Shown: positions 1 through 7,402 of the stretch, piece after piece
Layout of the letters: every line of letters begins with the position of its first letter
Numbering within the stretch: the stretch's first letter is position 1
Notes under the pieces: model-generated
Database searches by the model: none
What the model saw: only the letters and a program-made list of their open reading frames with translations
What the model was told of the DNA's origin: nothing
Assembly: GCA_015206785.1 (NCBI GenBank)
Contig: JADEZQ010000007.1
Span: 1-64,000 of the forward strand
Direction of reading: 5' to 3'
From: Quinella sp. 2Q5
GTDB taxonomy: Bacteria; Bacillota; Negativicutes; Selenomonadales; Selenomonadaceae
DNA: 64,000 bases
Translations under genes and position numbers: made by a program

Positions 1-165
1 ACGGGTGCAGGTTCTTCAGCGACAGGTGCAGGTTCTTCAGCGACAGGCGCAGGTTCTTCAGCGACAGGTGCGGATTCTTCAGCGACGGGTGCGGGTTCAT
101 CGACGGGTGCAGGTTCATCGACGGGTGCAGGTTCTTCAGCGACGGGTGCGGATTCTTCAGCGGGC
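1..165 (-). repeat. In-frame Pro/Ala/Glu repeat in the FlhF linker
   Basis: Degenerate tandem repeats of about 15 to 21 bp, coding for EEPAPVA, EESAPVA and DEPAPV units, fill the linker between the FlhF N-terminal domain and the unseen GTPase domain. Units differ by whole codons, so copy-number change would alter linker length without a frameshift. Confidence 0.85.
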
Positions 166-461
166 TCCTTAAGCGCGTCTTCAGCCTCCTTGACGGCTTG
201 CGCGGTGCCGTCCGTCTTATAACGCGATATCGCTGAACTTGGCGCGACTGTCGGGCGCGGAAGATTGGCGTCGGATTTTTTCGGCATGGAAACTTCTTCC
301 ACCGCCGCCGTGATCTCGACGACCTCGCGGCTGCCGATTCCGAGGATTCCGCCTTCCTTATATCGCTTGCTGTGCAATATGACAGCTTCGTCGCCGAGCT
401 CCGCCTTCATGGCAGTCATCGCGTCTTTCATGTTGCCGGCTTTGAAAACTTTTATCTGCAA
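1..461 (-). CDS. flhF: Flagellar biosynthesis GTPase FlhF, N-terminal part (cut by window edge)
   Basis: FlhF is an SRP-type GTPase that helps place and assemble the flagellum. Only about the first 153 residues are here. The N-terminus (QIKVFKAGNMKDAM, then ELGDEAVILHSKR) matches the conserved FlhF start, which reads roughly (M)KIKxYxxxxMxxA...ELGxDAVIL. The start is TTG at 461-459: an in-frame TGA lies just upstream and GGTGG sits about 9 nt before it, so no longer protein is possible. After about residue 100 the chain becomes a low-complexity linker of EEPAPVA repeats that runs off the window before the GTPase domain. It follows flhA, the usual order in Firmicutes, but a terminator lies between them and a TATAAT box is at 498-493, so it may have its own promoter. 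The GTPase domain itself cannot be checked. Confidence 0.9.
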   Translation of the reverse strand, partial: MQIKVFKAGNMKDAMTAMKAELGDEAVILHSKRYKEGGILGIGSREVVEITAAVEEVSMPKKSDANLPRPTVAPSSAISRYKTDGTAQAVKEAEDALKEPAEESAPVAEEPAPVDEPAPVDEPAPVAEESAPVAEEPAPVAEEPAPVAEEPAP

Positions 462-513
462 ACGGATTCACCACCAATTTCATTCTGGCGGGATTATATC
501 ACAGCGCGGGCAA

Positions 514-540
514 ACAAAAAATCCCCGCCACAGACGGGGA
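514..540 (-). terminator. Intrinsic terminator after flhA
   Basis: Read on the minus strand, a TCCCCG/CGGGGA stem is followed by a T-rich run (ATTTTTTGTTTG). It lies between the flhA stop (555) and the flhF start (461) and should end or reduce transcription of the long flagellar operon. Confidence 0.7.
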
Positions 541-554
541 CGAAAATTTTTCTG

Positions 555-2639
555 TCAGATGCGGACGACGCCGAGGATTTGAATTTCGACGGACTGATCG
601 ATTTCCGCGTGAGAGACGATAACCAAACCTTGCACCGAGCGTTCGACGAGCTTGCGGAAGTACAGGCGCACGGCGGGGCTTGTGAGGACGACGGCAGGGT
701 AACCTTGGTTGCCGAGCTTTTCGATTTCGTTGGTGAGCGAATTTATCATTCGGCGCATGGATTCGGGGTCCAGGCTGACGTAAGAGCCGTGGTCGGTGCG
801 TTGAATTGCCCCGACGATTCGGTTTTCCAGCGCGGGGTCGAGCGTGACGCACGGCAACATATTGCCCTGCACGACCTGCTGAGTGATTTGACGTGCCATA
901 GCGTGACGAACGTATTCGGTCAAGATTTCGGGATCCTTCGTGGCGCGCGCGTAGTCGGCGAGCACTTCCATAATCGTCGCCATGTCGCGGATGGAAACGC
1001 GTTCGTTGAGCAAATTCGCCAGCACCTTCTGGATTTCGCCGATACCCAAAAGTTCGGGGACAACTTCGTCGACGAGGCTCTGATGGGTCTTGGCAAGGTT
1101 GTCGACGAGATTCTGAGCTTCTTGCCGTCCGAGAATTTCCGAGGCGTGTTGCTTGATGATTTCCGTCAAGTGCGTGGCGAGCACCGAGACCGCATCGACG
1201 ACGGTGTAGCCGTTGAGTTCCGCCTGTTCGCGCTGACCTTCGGTTATCCACAGCGCGGGCAGTCCGAAGGCGGGTTCGACGGTTTCAATGCCGGGAATTT
1301 CTTCGAAGACCGTGCCGGAGTTCATCGCCAGAAAATGATCGAGCATGAGTTCGCCGCGAGCAATCTCCATGCCCTTGAGCTTGATGATGTAGGCGTTCGG
1401 TTTGATTTGAATGTTGTCGCGGATACGGATGGTCGGGACGACGAGACCGAGTTCCAACGCGCATTGCCGACGAATCATAACTATGCGGTCGAGCAAGTCG
1501 CCGCCCTGTCCGGTGTCGACGAGCGGTATCAGCGAGTAACCAATCTCCAGCTCCATTGGGTCAACCTGCAACAGCGAGATGATGTTTTCGGGGCGAGTGG
1601 CTTCGGCTTTCTCTTTGACCTGCTGTTGCTCCTCTTTGGTCTCTTCAGTGACGGCGGATTTCTTGCGCAGGTTGTAGCCGATGAACGCGCAGAAGACTGC
1701 CAGCGTCGCGAACGGAATGCCTGGCAGACCCGGCACCAACGCCAGCATCAAGAGGACGCCCGAATTGATGAAGAAGACGCGTTCGTTGTTGAACAGCTGC
1801 TTGACGATGTCGTTGCCGAGGTTGCCTTCGGAAGCGGCGCGCGTGACGATGATACCGGTTGCGGTGGAGATGAGCAGCGCGGGAATTTGGCTGACGAGAC
1901 CTTCGCCGACGGTTAGCAGCGTGTAAGTTTGCAGAGCCTCGACGGCAGCCATATCCTTCTGCGCCATGCCGATGACGAAGCCGCCGCCGATGTTGATGAG
2001 CATGATGATAATCGCGGCGATAGCGTCGCCCTTGACGAACTTTGACGCACCGTCCATTGCGCCGAAGAAATCTGCCTCGCGCTGAATTTTTTCGCGGCGA
2101 ACTTTTGCCTCGGCGTCAGTGATTGCGCCCTGGTTCAAGTCCGCGTCGATTGCCATTTGCTTGCCGGGCATTGCGTCCAACGTGAAACGTGCGCTGACCT
2201 CGGCGACGCGCTCGGAGCCTTTGGTGATGACGATGAAGTTGATGATAACCAAGATGATGAACATGATGAAGCCGACGACGGGGTTGCCGCCGACGACGAA
2301 CTGACCGAAGGCGGTGATGACTTCGCCGGCGTCCGCGTTAATCAGAATCAGCCGCGTCGCCGAAATGTTCAACGCCAATCGGAAGAGCGTCGTCACCAAC
2401 AAGAGCGACGGGAAGACCGACAGGTCGAGAGCCTCCTCGTTGTAAATCGCGCTCATGATGACGACAAGGGCGATGGTGATGTTCAATGATATCAGCAAAT
2501 CCAAAAGCGGCGTCGGCAACGGAATAATCATCATAATGACGATCATAACGAGCGTCACTGCGATTATGACGTCGCTGTAGCGTTGGATGAACGAGCCCAG
2601 CGTTCGGGGTTCGCCAAAGACTTCGTCGGGTGCGGCCAT
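555..2639 (-). CDS. flhA: Flagellar type III export protein FlhA
   Basis: FlhA is the large integral-membrane component of the flagellar export gate; its cytoplasmic domain docks chaperone-substrate complexes. The predicted protein is about 694 aa, the normal family length. The N-terminal half has about eight hydrophobic segments (starting around YSDVIIAVTLVMIVIMMIIPLP) and the family motif region with SERVAEVSARFTLDAMPGKQMAIDADLN. The C-terminal half is the soluble FlhA-C domain. The start at 2639 is chosen over an upstream ATG because AAGAGGAG lies just ahead of it and the family starts near this point. It is downstream of flhB, but an exported phosphatase gene interrupts the usual flhB-flhA pair. 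Confidence 0.97.
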   Translation of the reverse strand: MAAPDEVFGEPRTLGSFIQRYSDVIIAVTLVMIVIMMIIPLPTPLLDLLISLNITIALVVIMSAIYNEEALDLSVFPSLLLVTTLFRLALNISATRLILINADAGEVITAFGQFVVGGNPVVGFIMFIILVIINFIVITKGSERVAEVSARFTLDAMPGKQMAIDADLNQGAITDAEAKVRREKIQREADFFGAMDGASKFVKGDAIAAIIIMLINIGGGFVIGMAQKDMAAVEALQTYTLLTVGEGLVSQIPALLISTATGIIVTRAASEGNLGNDIVKQLFNNERVFFINSGVLLMLALVPGLPGIPFATLAVFCAFIGYNLRKKSAVTEETKEEQQQVKEKAEATRPENIISLLQVDPMELEIGYSLIPLVDTGQGGDLLDRIVMIRRQCALELGLVVPTIRIRDNIQIKPNAYIIKLKGMEIARGELMLDHFLAMNSGTVFEEIPGIETVEPAFGLPALWITEGQREQAELNGYTVVDAVSVLATHLTEIIKQHASEILGRQEAQNLVDNLAKTHQSLVDEVVPELLGIGEIQKVLANLLNERVSIRDMATIMEVLADYARATKDPEILTEYVRHAMARQITQQVVQGNMLPCVTLDPALENRIVGAIQRTDHGSYVSLDPESMRRMINSLTNEIEKLGNQGYPAVVLTSPAVRLYFRKLVERSVQGLVIVSHAEIDQSVEIQILGVVRI

Positions 2640-2775
2640 ATCAAAACTCCTCTTAAACGTTTGGTTGAGTGAAGCTAACCTGACGCGACAGGTCGTAGAA
2701 CTCGCAGTTGCGGGCGAACATGCCAAAAAACGACGTAAAATTTATCGTGAAACTCCTCCATTAGTGTTGGCGATG

Positions 2776-3492
2776 TTACTTCATGACGCCGCTCTCCAAC
2801 GTCAGGCTGCCCAGGTGCGCGACGGAATTGAGCAGGACGAGTTGCCAAACGCCGTCCTCGTACTTGAGGACGTTGACGCAGGTGTTGTTCTGGCGAATCT
2901 GTTTGAAGTGTTCGGGATCGAGACCGAGCACGCTGCATAGGAGCACCGTGTTGATGTGGCTGTGTGCGCCGATGAAAATCGTCTTGCCGGGATATTTGGC
3001 AACGGCGTCCTCAAGAGCCGCCCGCCCGCGATATTGCATGTCGCGCAGGTTTTCGCCGTTCGGAAAAGTTATCAGCCACGGACGCTCCTGCCACAGCTTG
3101 AACTGTTCGGGATACTTCACTTTCAAATCAGCGACATATTGCCCCGACCAATCGCCGTAGTCAACTTCGCGAAAGCGGTCGTCGGTGTAAGCAATCGTCG
3201 CGCCGTGAGCCTTGGCAACGGTTTGCGTCGTCACGTAGGCACGGCTCAGCGGGCTGGAGATAAACACGTCAATCGGATAGTCCTTGAGGCTCTTTGCCAA
3301 AAGTTGCGCCTGCTTGAGCCCCGTTTCATTGAGCGGAATGTCCAGGTGACCTTGATAGCGTTTGACTGCGTTGTAAGGCGTCTCACCGTGGCGCACAAGG
3401 ATAACCGTTGTGACCTCGGCGTAAACCTGCGCGGGCACGAAAACAATTGCCCACGCGAAAATGACTGCCAAAAAAATTTTCAGTGTTCGCAT
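2776..3492 (-). CDS. Exported histidine phosphatase (phosphoglycerate mutase-like)
   Basis: A 238-aa protein with an N-terminal signal peptide (MRTLKIFLAVIFAWAIVFVPAQVYA) and then the histidine phosphatase signature VRHGETPYN, where the His becomes phosphorylated. Further family marks are the SSPLSRA segment and a second catalytic His in IGAHSHIN. The family removes phosphate from sugars, nucleotides or proteins; the substrate here cannot be told. The signal peptide places it outside the cytoplasm, so it is not a glycolytic mutase. It lies between flhB and flhA, on the same strand and probably the same transcript, which is not a usual place for such a gene. Confidence 0.85.
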   Translation of the reverse strand: MRTLKIFLAVIFAWAIVFVPAQVYAEVTTVILVRHGETPYNAVKRYQGHLDIPLNETGLKQAQLLAKSLKDYPIDVFISSPLSRAYVTTQTVAKAHGATIAYTDDRFREVDYGDWSGQYVADLKVKYPEQFKLWQERPWLITFPNGENLRDMQYRGRAALEDAVAKYPGKTIFIGAHSHINTVLLCSVLGLDPEHFKQIRQNNTCVNVLKYEDGVWQLVLLNSVAHLGSLTLESGVMK

Positions 3493-3510
3493 GACGATAC
3501 CTCCGTAAAT

Positions 3511-4650
3511 TTACGCAACGCGGCGGTGCTTGATGCGGTAGACGTAAGCCAAAATTTCCGCAACGGCCTGATAGAGCTCGGCGGGAACCATGCCGCCCAC
3601 TTCGACGGATTCATACAGTGCGCGGGCGACGGGCTTGTTCTCGACGATCATTATGCGGTGTTCGCGGGCGATTTGCTTTATGCGTTCGGCGACGATGTCT
3701 TGACCTTTGGCGAGGACGACGGGGGCAATCATTCCCTTCTTGTAGCTGAGCGCGATTGCCAGGTGCGTCGGGTTGGTGATGATGACATCCGCCTTGGGCA
3801 CTTCGCTCATCATTCGCTGCATAGCCATTTGCCGTTGCTTCTGTTTGATTTTGCCTTTGATCTGCGGATCGCCTTCGGTCTGTTTGTATTCGTCCTTGAC
3901 TTCTTGCTTGGTCATCATCAAATCCTGCGTGGTCTGCCAGCGTTGATAGGCGTAGTCTGCCGCCGCCATGACCATTATGACCGCCACGACTTGAAACGCC
4001 ATTGTGAAGATTATGTCCGCCGTCGTCGCCAGCGAATGCGTCAGGTCGAAGAAGATGAACTGCGGCACAAGCGGTATCTGGTCTTTGAGGTACAGATACA
4101 GGAAGAAACCGATGACGATGATTTTGAACAGGGACTTGATCAGCTCGACGATGGAGCGTTTGGAAAAGATGCGGCCGAATCCGTTGATGGGGTTTAGGTT
4201 GCTAAGCTTCGGCTCAAGCCTCTCGGTCGAAACCATCAAGCCGACTTGGAAACAGTTTATGCCCAGCCCGACAATCATTATAGCGAACATCACGGGCACG
4301 ACGGTCTTTGCCAAAAGGAGCATGATGCCGATGAAAAGTTCGCTTATGCCTTCGGTGGACATGCTCTGCGAGATGTGCGAATACAGGTAGACGGTGTATT
4401 CGGCGACATTGACGTAGATGTATTCCCAAAGGACGCGCAGAATCAGGAACCCTATGAACAGGACGAACGCGGTGTTTAGCTCTTGACTGCGGGCGACGGT
4501 GCCTTTCTTGCGAGCGTCGGCTCGTTTCTTCGGCGTAGGCTCTTCGGTCTTGTCGCCGTCGTCGAAGCGTTGCAGGTCGAAGACAAAAATTTTCGGCTCG
4601 TCAGGGGGCAAGAGACTTGAGGGCGAGAGATATGTTGGCGTACATTTCAT
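3511..4650 (-). CDS. flhB: Flagellar export switch protein FlhB
   Basis: FlhB is the membrane protein that switches export from hook-type to filament-type substrates by cleaving itself at NPTH. The motif is present (ADVIITNPTHLAIAL), as are the family start KTEEPTPKKRADARKKG and four hydrophobic segments. The C-terminal cytoplasmic domain is complete. The start is uncertain. The ATG at 4650 overlaps fliR by about 50 nt and adds roughly 30 residues that the family lacks; a TTG at codon 14, next to the fliR stop, is a credible alternative. Neither has a strong ribosome binding site, so translation may be coupled to fliR. Confidence 0.93.
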   Translation of the reverse strand: MKCTPTYLSPSSLLPPDEPKIFVFDLQRFDDGDKTEEPTPKKRADARKKGTVARSQELNTAFVLFIGFLILRVLWEYIYVNVAEYTVYLYSHISQSMSTEGISELFIGIMLLLAKTVVPVMFAIMIVGLGINCFQVGLMVSTERLEPKLSNLNPINGFGRIFSKRSIVELIKSLFKIIVIGFFLYLYLKDQIPLVPQFIFFDLTHSLATTADIIFTMAFQVVAVIMVMAAADYAYQRWQTTQDLMMTKQEVKDEYKQTEGDPQIKGKIKQKQRQMAMQRMMSEVPKADVIITNPTHLAIALSYKKGMIAPVVLAKGQDIVAERIKQIAREHRIMIVENKPVARALYESVEVGGMVPAELYQAVAEILAYVYRIKHRRVA

Positions 4651-5395
4651 TGAAGATCACGTCCAAGAACAGAAGGTAGAACGGCAGAATCATTGCCACG
4701 GTTCCTATGCCAATCGTCAGGTGCATGGGGATGCCCACGACGAAGATGTTCATTTGCGGCATTGTGCGGGCGAGGATACCCATACCGACGTTGATTACGA
4801 GGATGGCGAAGGTGACGGGCATTGCGATTTTCATTCCGTTGAGCCAAATTCCCGCCGTCAAATCAATCACGAACTGCGGCAAGGAATCGTTCCACACCAT
4901 AGAATCAAGCGGGATAATTCGGAAGCTCTCTGCCAGCGCGGAGATGATGATGTGGTGACCGTTGATGACGATGAAGAAAATTATCGTCAGGTTGTACAGG
5001 AACGTTCCCAAAAGACCGGTCTGTTGCTGCGTCGTCGGGTCCATCATGTTCACCATTGCGAAGCCCGCCTGCATGTCCATAATCTTGCCTGCCATGTTCA
5101 CCGCCGTCAACATTATGTAACCGACTAAGCCGATTAGCCAGCCGATGAAAAGTTCTTTGACCACGGTGCAAGCGAACATCAACACACCTTCGGGCGCGTG
5201 GATGACGGATTCGCTAACGACGACGGGAAACAGCACCACGGCGAAGGTGACCGACGTCGCCGCCCGAATCTTCGCGGACAGATTGACGCTGCCCAGGAAC
5301 GGCGAAATAAAAAAAATTCCGCTCGAACGCGTGAGTACGAGCAAGAAGGCGGCAACCTGCCCTTGGAATACGTCGTAAAAGTCAACCTCCGTCAA
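4601..5395 (-). CDS. fliR: Flagellar export gate protein FliR
   Basis: FliR forms the export channel core with FliP and FliQ in the basal-body membrane. The 264-aa protein is almost entirely hydrophobic segments and starts with the family pattern QGQVAAFLLVLTRSSGIFFISPFLG. The start is TTG at 5395, supported by GGGAGG 8 nt upstream; no better in-frame start exists nearby. It follows fliQ by about 18 nt and overlaps the flhB reading frame, consistent with one operon. Confidence 0.95.
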   Translation of the reverse strand: MTEVDFYDVFQGQVAAFLLVLTRSSGIFFISPFLGSVNLSAKIRAATSVTFAVVLFPVVVSESVIHAPEGVLMFACTVVKELFIGWLIGLVGYIMLTAVNMAGKIMDMQAGFAMVNMMDPTTQQQTGLLGTFLYNLTIIFFIVINGHHIIISALAESFRIIPLDSMVWNDSLPQFVIDLTAGIWLNGMKIAMPVTFAILVINVGMGILARTMPQMNIFVVGIPMHLTIGIGTVAMILPFYLLFLDVIFNEMYANISLALKSLAP

Positions 5396-5413
5396 AGCTT
5401 CGACCTCCCGACA

Positions 5414-5683
5414 TCAGCCGATACGCGACGGCAAGCCCGTGAATATCCCCGAAAAAAATTCCACCATGATACGCAACATCCACGGTCCGAAAATCAAAAT
5501 TGCCACGAAGACCGCGATGATCTTCGGAATAAATGCCAGCGTCTGTTCTTGAATTGACGTCGTCGCCTGAAAGACGCTGACCGCCAAGCCGACCGTCAAA
5601 CCCAAGCCCAACATTGGCGCGCTCACGAGCAGGACGACCATCAAGGCCTCCTGCCCGATTTGAATGACTAAATCCCCCGACAT
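5414..5683 (-). CDS. fliQ: Flagellar export gate protein FliQ
   Basis: An 89-aa protein with two transmembrane hairpin segments and the typical FliQ middle IQEQTLAFIPKIIAVFVAI. It assembles around FliP/FliR as part of the helical export channel. The ATG at 5683 has a GGAGG-type site about 6 nt upstream, and the gene is 12 nt from fliP. Confidence 0.95.
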   Translation of the reverse strand: MSGDLVIQIGQEALMVVLLVSAPMLGLGLTVGLAVSVFQATTSIQEQTLAFIPKIIAVFVAILIFGPWMLRIMVEFFSGIFTGLPSRIG

Positions 5684-5695
5684 GGTGCACCTCCG

Positions 5696-6439
5696 CTAAC
5701 GGAAACTTACGATTATCGAACGAATGAGCAAATGCCAGCCGTCAATCATAACGAACAGCAGGATTTTGAACGGCAGGGAAATCATAACGGGCGGCAACAT
5801 CATCATGCCCATAGACATCAACGTCGTGGCGACAATCATATCGATAACGATGAACGGAACGTAGAGCATGAAACCGATTTGGAAGGCGGTCTTGAGTTCG
5901 CTGATTATGAAAGCGGGGATGAGCACGAAGGTCGAGACGTCCTCTTGAGTTTCGGGACGTTCGGCTTCGGACAGGTTGACGAACAGTGCCAAATCCGACT
6001 CGCGCGTCTGTCTGAACATGAATTCGCGGATGGGTTCGAGGACATTGGTCACCGCCTCTTCCTGTGTAATTTGCCCGGCAAGGTATGGTTGAAGCCCGTT
6101 GTCGTTTGCCTGCGACCAATAAGGTGCCATGATGTAAAACGTCATAAACAGCGCAAGCGACACGATGACTTGGTTGGGCGGGACGTTCTGCGTGGCAAGG
6201 GCGTTGCGCAGGAAGCCGATTATCACCACGATGCGCACGAACGACGTCGTCATTAGCAGGATTGCGGGCGCGATTGTCGCCAGAGTTAAAACCGCGATGA
6301 CCTGTAGCGTGGAGGCGACCTGTTCGGGATTTTCCGCCGTGCCGACTTCCACGTTCACGCTTGGGATAATCGGTGCCGCTTGAGCGTTGCTCGCCATAAG
6401 CACGACGCCCGCGCAGATCAGAAAAAATTTCAGCATCAT
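5696..6439 (-). CDS. fliP: Flagellar export gate protein FliP
   Basis: A 247-aa membrane protein with a cleavable signal peptide (MMLKFFLICAGVVLMASNAQA), as in other FliP. Family marks include SFVRIVVIIGFLRNALATQ, PPNQVIVSLALFMT, IPAFIISELKTAFQIGFM and DGWHLL near the end. It is the core subunit of the export channel. The start overlaps the fliO stop, indicating coupled translation. Confidence 0.97.
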   Translation of the reverse strand: MMLKFFLICAGVVLMASNAQAAPIIPSVNVEVGTAENPEQVASTLQVIAVLTLATIAPAILLMTTSFVRIVVIIGFLRNALATQNVPPNQVIVSLALFMTFYIMAPYWSQANDNGLQPYLAGQITQEEAVTNVLEPIREFMFRQTRESDLALFVNLSEAERPETQEDVSTFVLIPAFIISELKTAFQIGFMLYVPFIVIDMIVATTLMSMGMMMLPPVMISLPFKILLFVMIDGWHLLIRSIIVSFR

Positions 6440-6942
6440 TGACCCCTCTTCTTGAACAGCGGGATCTTGCGCACCAAGTCCGACAGCGTGCCGAACTCCT
6501 GCGAAAACATGTCGCCCGAATTGACGGCTTGCGCGTGCAGGTGTTCAATCAAATCGCGGTCGGTGATCTCGCCGAGCAGGTTGATGTTGTGTTCGGTCAC
6601 GCCCAACAAAAACACTCTGCCGGCCATTTCAACAGTGCAGACAGAGCGATTCGGTCCCAACGGTAAATTTTCCAAGATTCTGCCGCCGCTTGCCGCAATG
6701 CGTGCCGCATTGAAACGCCCGCCCAAAAATCTGGCGGCGAAATATGCCATGACCAGCACCACGGCGAAGGCGACCAACAAGCTGATGAGGTAGGCAAGCG
6801 TCGACCACCACGACACGCCCGTCGGCTGGGGGTTGACTTCCTCGTAGCCTTCCAAATAGCCGGCGGCCTGTGCGACAGACCCGTCAAGAAACATCAAACA
6901 AAAAAGCACCAGCGCAACCGGGAGATAGAGCTTGTCAACCAT
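6436..6942 (-). CDS. fliO: Flagellar biosynthesis protein FliO
   Basis: A 168-aa protein with a signal-like N-terminus, one strong transmembrane helix (LAYLISLLVAFAVVLVMAYFAARFLG) and a small cytoplasmic domain containing LPLGPNRSVCTVEMAGRVFLLGVTEHNINLL, the FliO family pattern. FliO helps assemble FliP. Sequence conservation in this family is low, so position between cheY and fliP adds weight. The start shares one base with the cheY stop (TGATG). Confidence 0.9.
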   Translation of the reverse strand: MVDKLYLPVALVLFCLMFLDGSVAQAAGYLEGYEEVNPQPTGVSWWSTLAYLISLLVAFAVVLVMAYFAARFLGGRFNAARIAASGGRILENLPLGPNRSVCTVEMAGRVFLLGVTEHNINLLGEITDRDLIEHLHAQAVNSGDMFSQEFGTLSDLVRKIPLFKKRGQ

Positions 6943-7304
6943 CAGCCGACGGCTTTGCGCACCGCCTCAAGCACGCGATCCGCCTGGAAGGGTTTGACGA
7001 TGAAGTCGCGTGCGCCCGCCTGGATTGCCTCTATGACCATTGCCTGCTGACCCATGGCACTGCACATGACAATTTTCGCGTTCGGGTCGATTTTTTTGAT
7101 CGCCTTGACTGCGGAGATCCCGTCCATTTCGGGCATTGTGATGTCCATCGTCGTCAAATCGGGGCGCAGTTCGGCGTATTTCTCGACTGCCTTCATGCCG
7201 TTTTCTGCCTCGCCGACGACTTCATAGCCGTTCTTGGAAAGGATATCCTTGACCATCATTCGCATAAAAGCCGCGTCGTCGACGACCAAAACTCTCACTG
7301 CCAT
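6942..7304 (-). CDS. cheY: Chemotaxis response regulator CheY
   Basis: A stand-alone receiver domain of 120 aa. The acidic pocket (VVDDAAF), phosphorylated Asp54 (TTMDITMPEMDG), the CSAMG switch Ser and Lys104 (IVKPF) are all present. Phospho-CheY binds the motor switch to control rotation; the neighbouring FliY probably dephosphorylates it. The start at 7304 is preferred to one 13 codons upstream because GGGAG lies about 9 nt before it and the family begins here. Its own sigma-70-type promoter lies upstream at 7393-7365. Confidence 0.96.
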   Translation of the reverse strand: MAVRVLVVDDAAFMRMMVKDILSKNGYEVVGEAENGMKAVEKYAELRPDLTTMDITMPEMDGISAVKAIKKIDPNAKIVMCSAMGQQAMVIEAIQAGARDFIVKPFQADRVLEAVRKAVG

Positions 7305-7364
7305 AATCCATCTCTCCCGTTTAAAAGTTTTAGTTTCAATCACAACACAAATATTTTGCCTGGC

Positions 7365-7393
7365 ATTATAGCCGATATCTCGCCAATGAGCAA
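7365..7393 (-). promoter_or_regulatory. Sigma-70-type promoter before cheY
   Basis: On the minus strand TTGCTC is separated by 17 nt from a perfect TATAAT. It sits in the gap between fliY and cheY, so the cheY-to-flhA part of the operon may also be transcribed separately. Confidence 0.6.
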
Positions 7394-7402
7394 GCCCGAA
7401 GT

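Noticed and set aside
372..1916. A 514-codon open frame opposite flhA
   Set aside because: It is antisense to a clear flhA. High GC at third codon positions keeps antisense frames open; its composition is not protein-like. The same holds for long frames opposite flhB, fliY, the kinase, the radical SAM gene and others.
2653..2721. A 22-codon micro-ORF (MFARNCEFYDLSRQVSFTQPNV) between the phosphatase gene and flhA
   Set aside because: The ATG has no suitable ribosome binding site (GGAGGAG lies about 30 nt upstream) and nothing similar is recognised. Noted only because it ends just before the flhA site.
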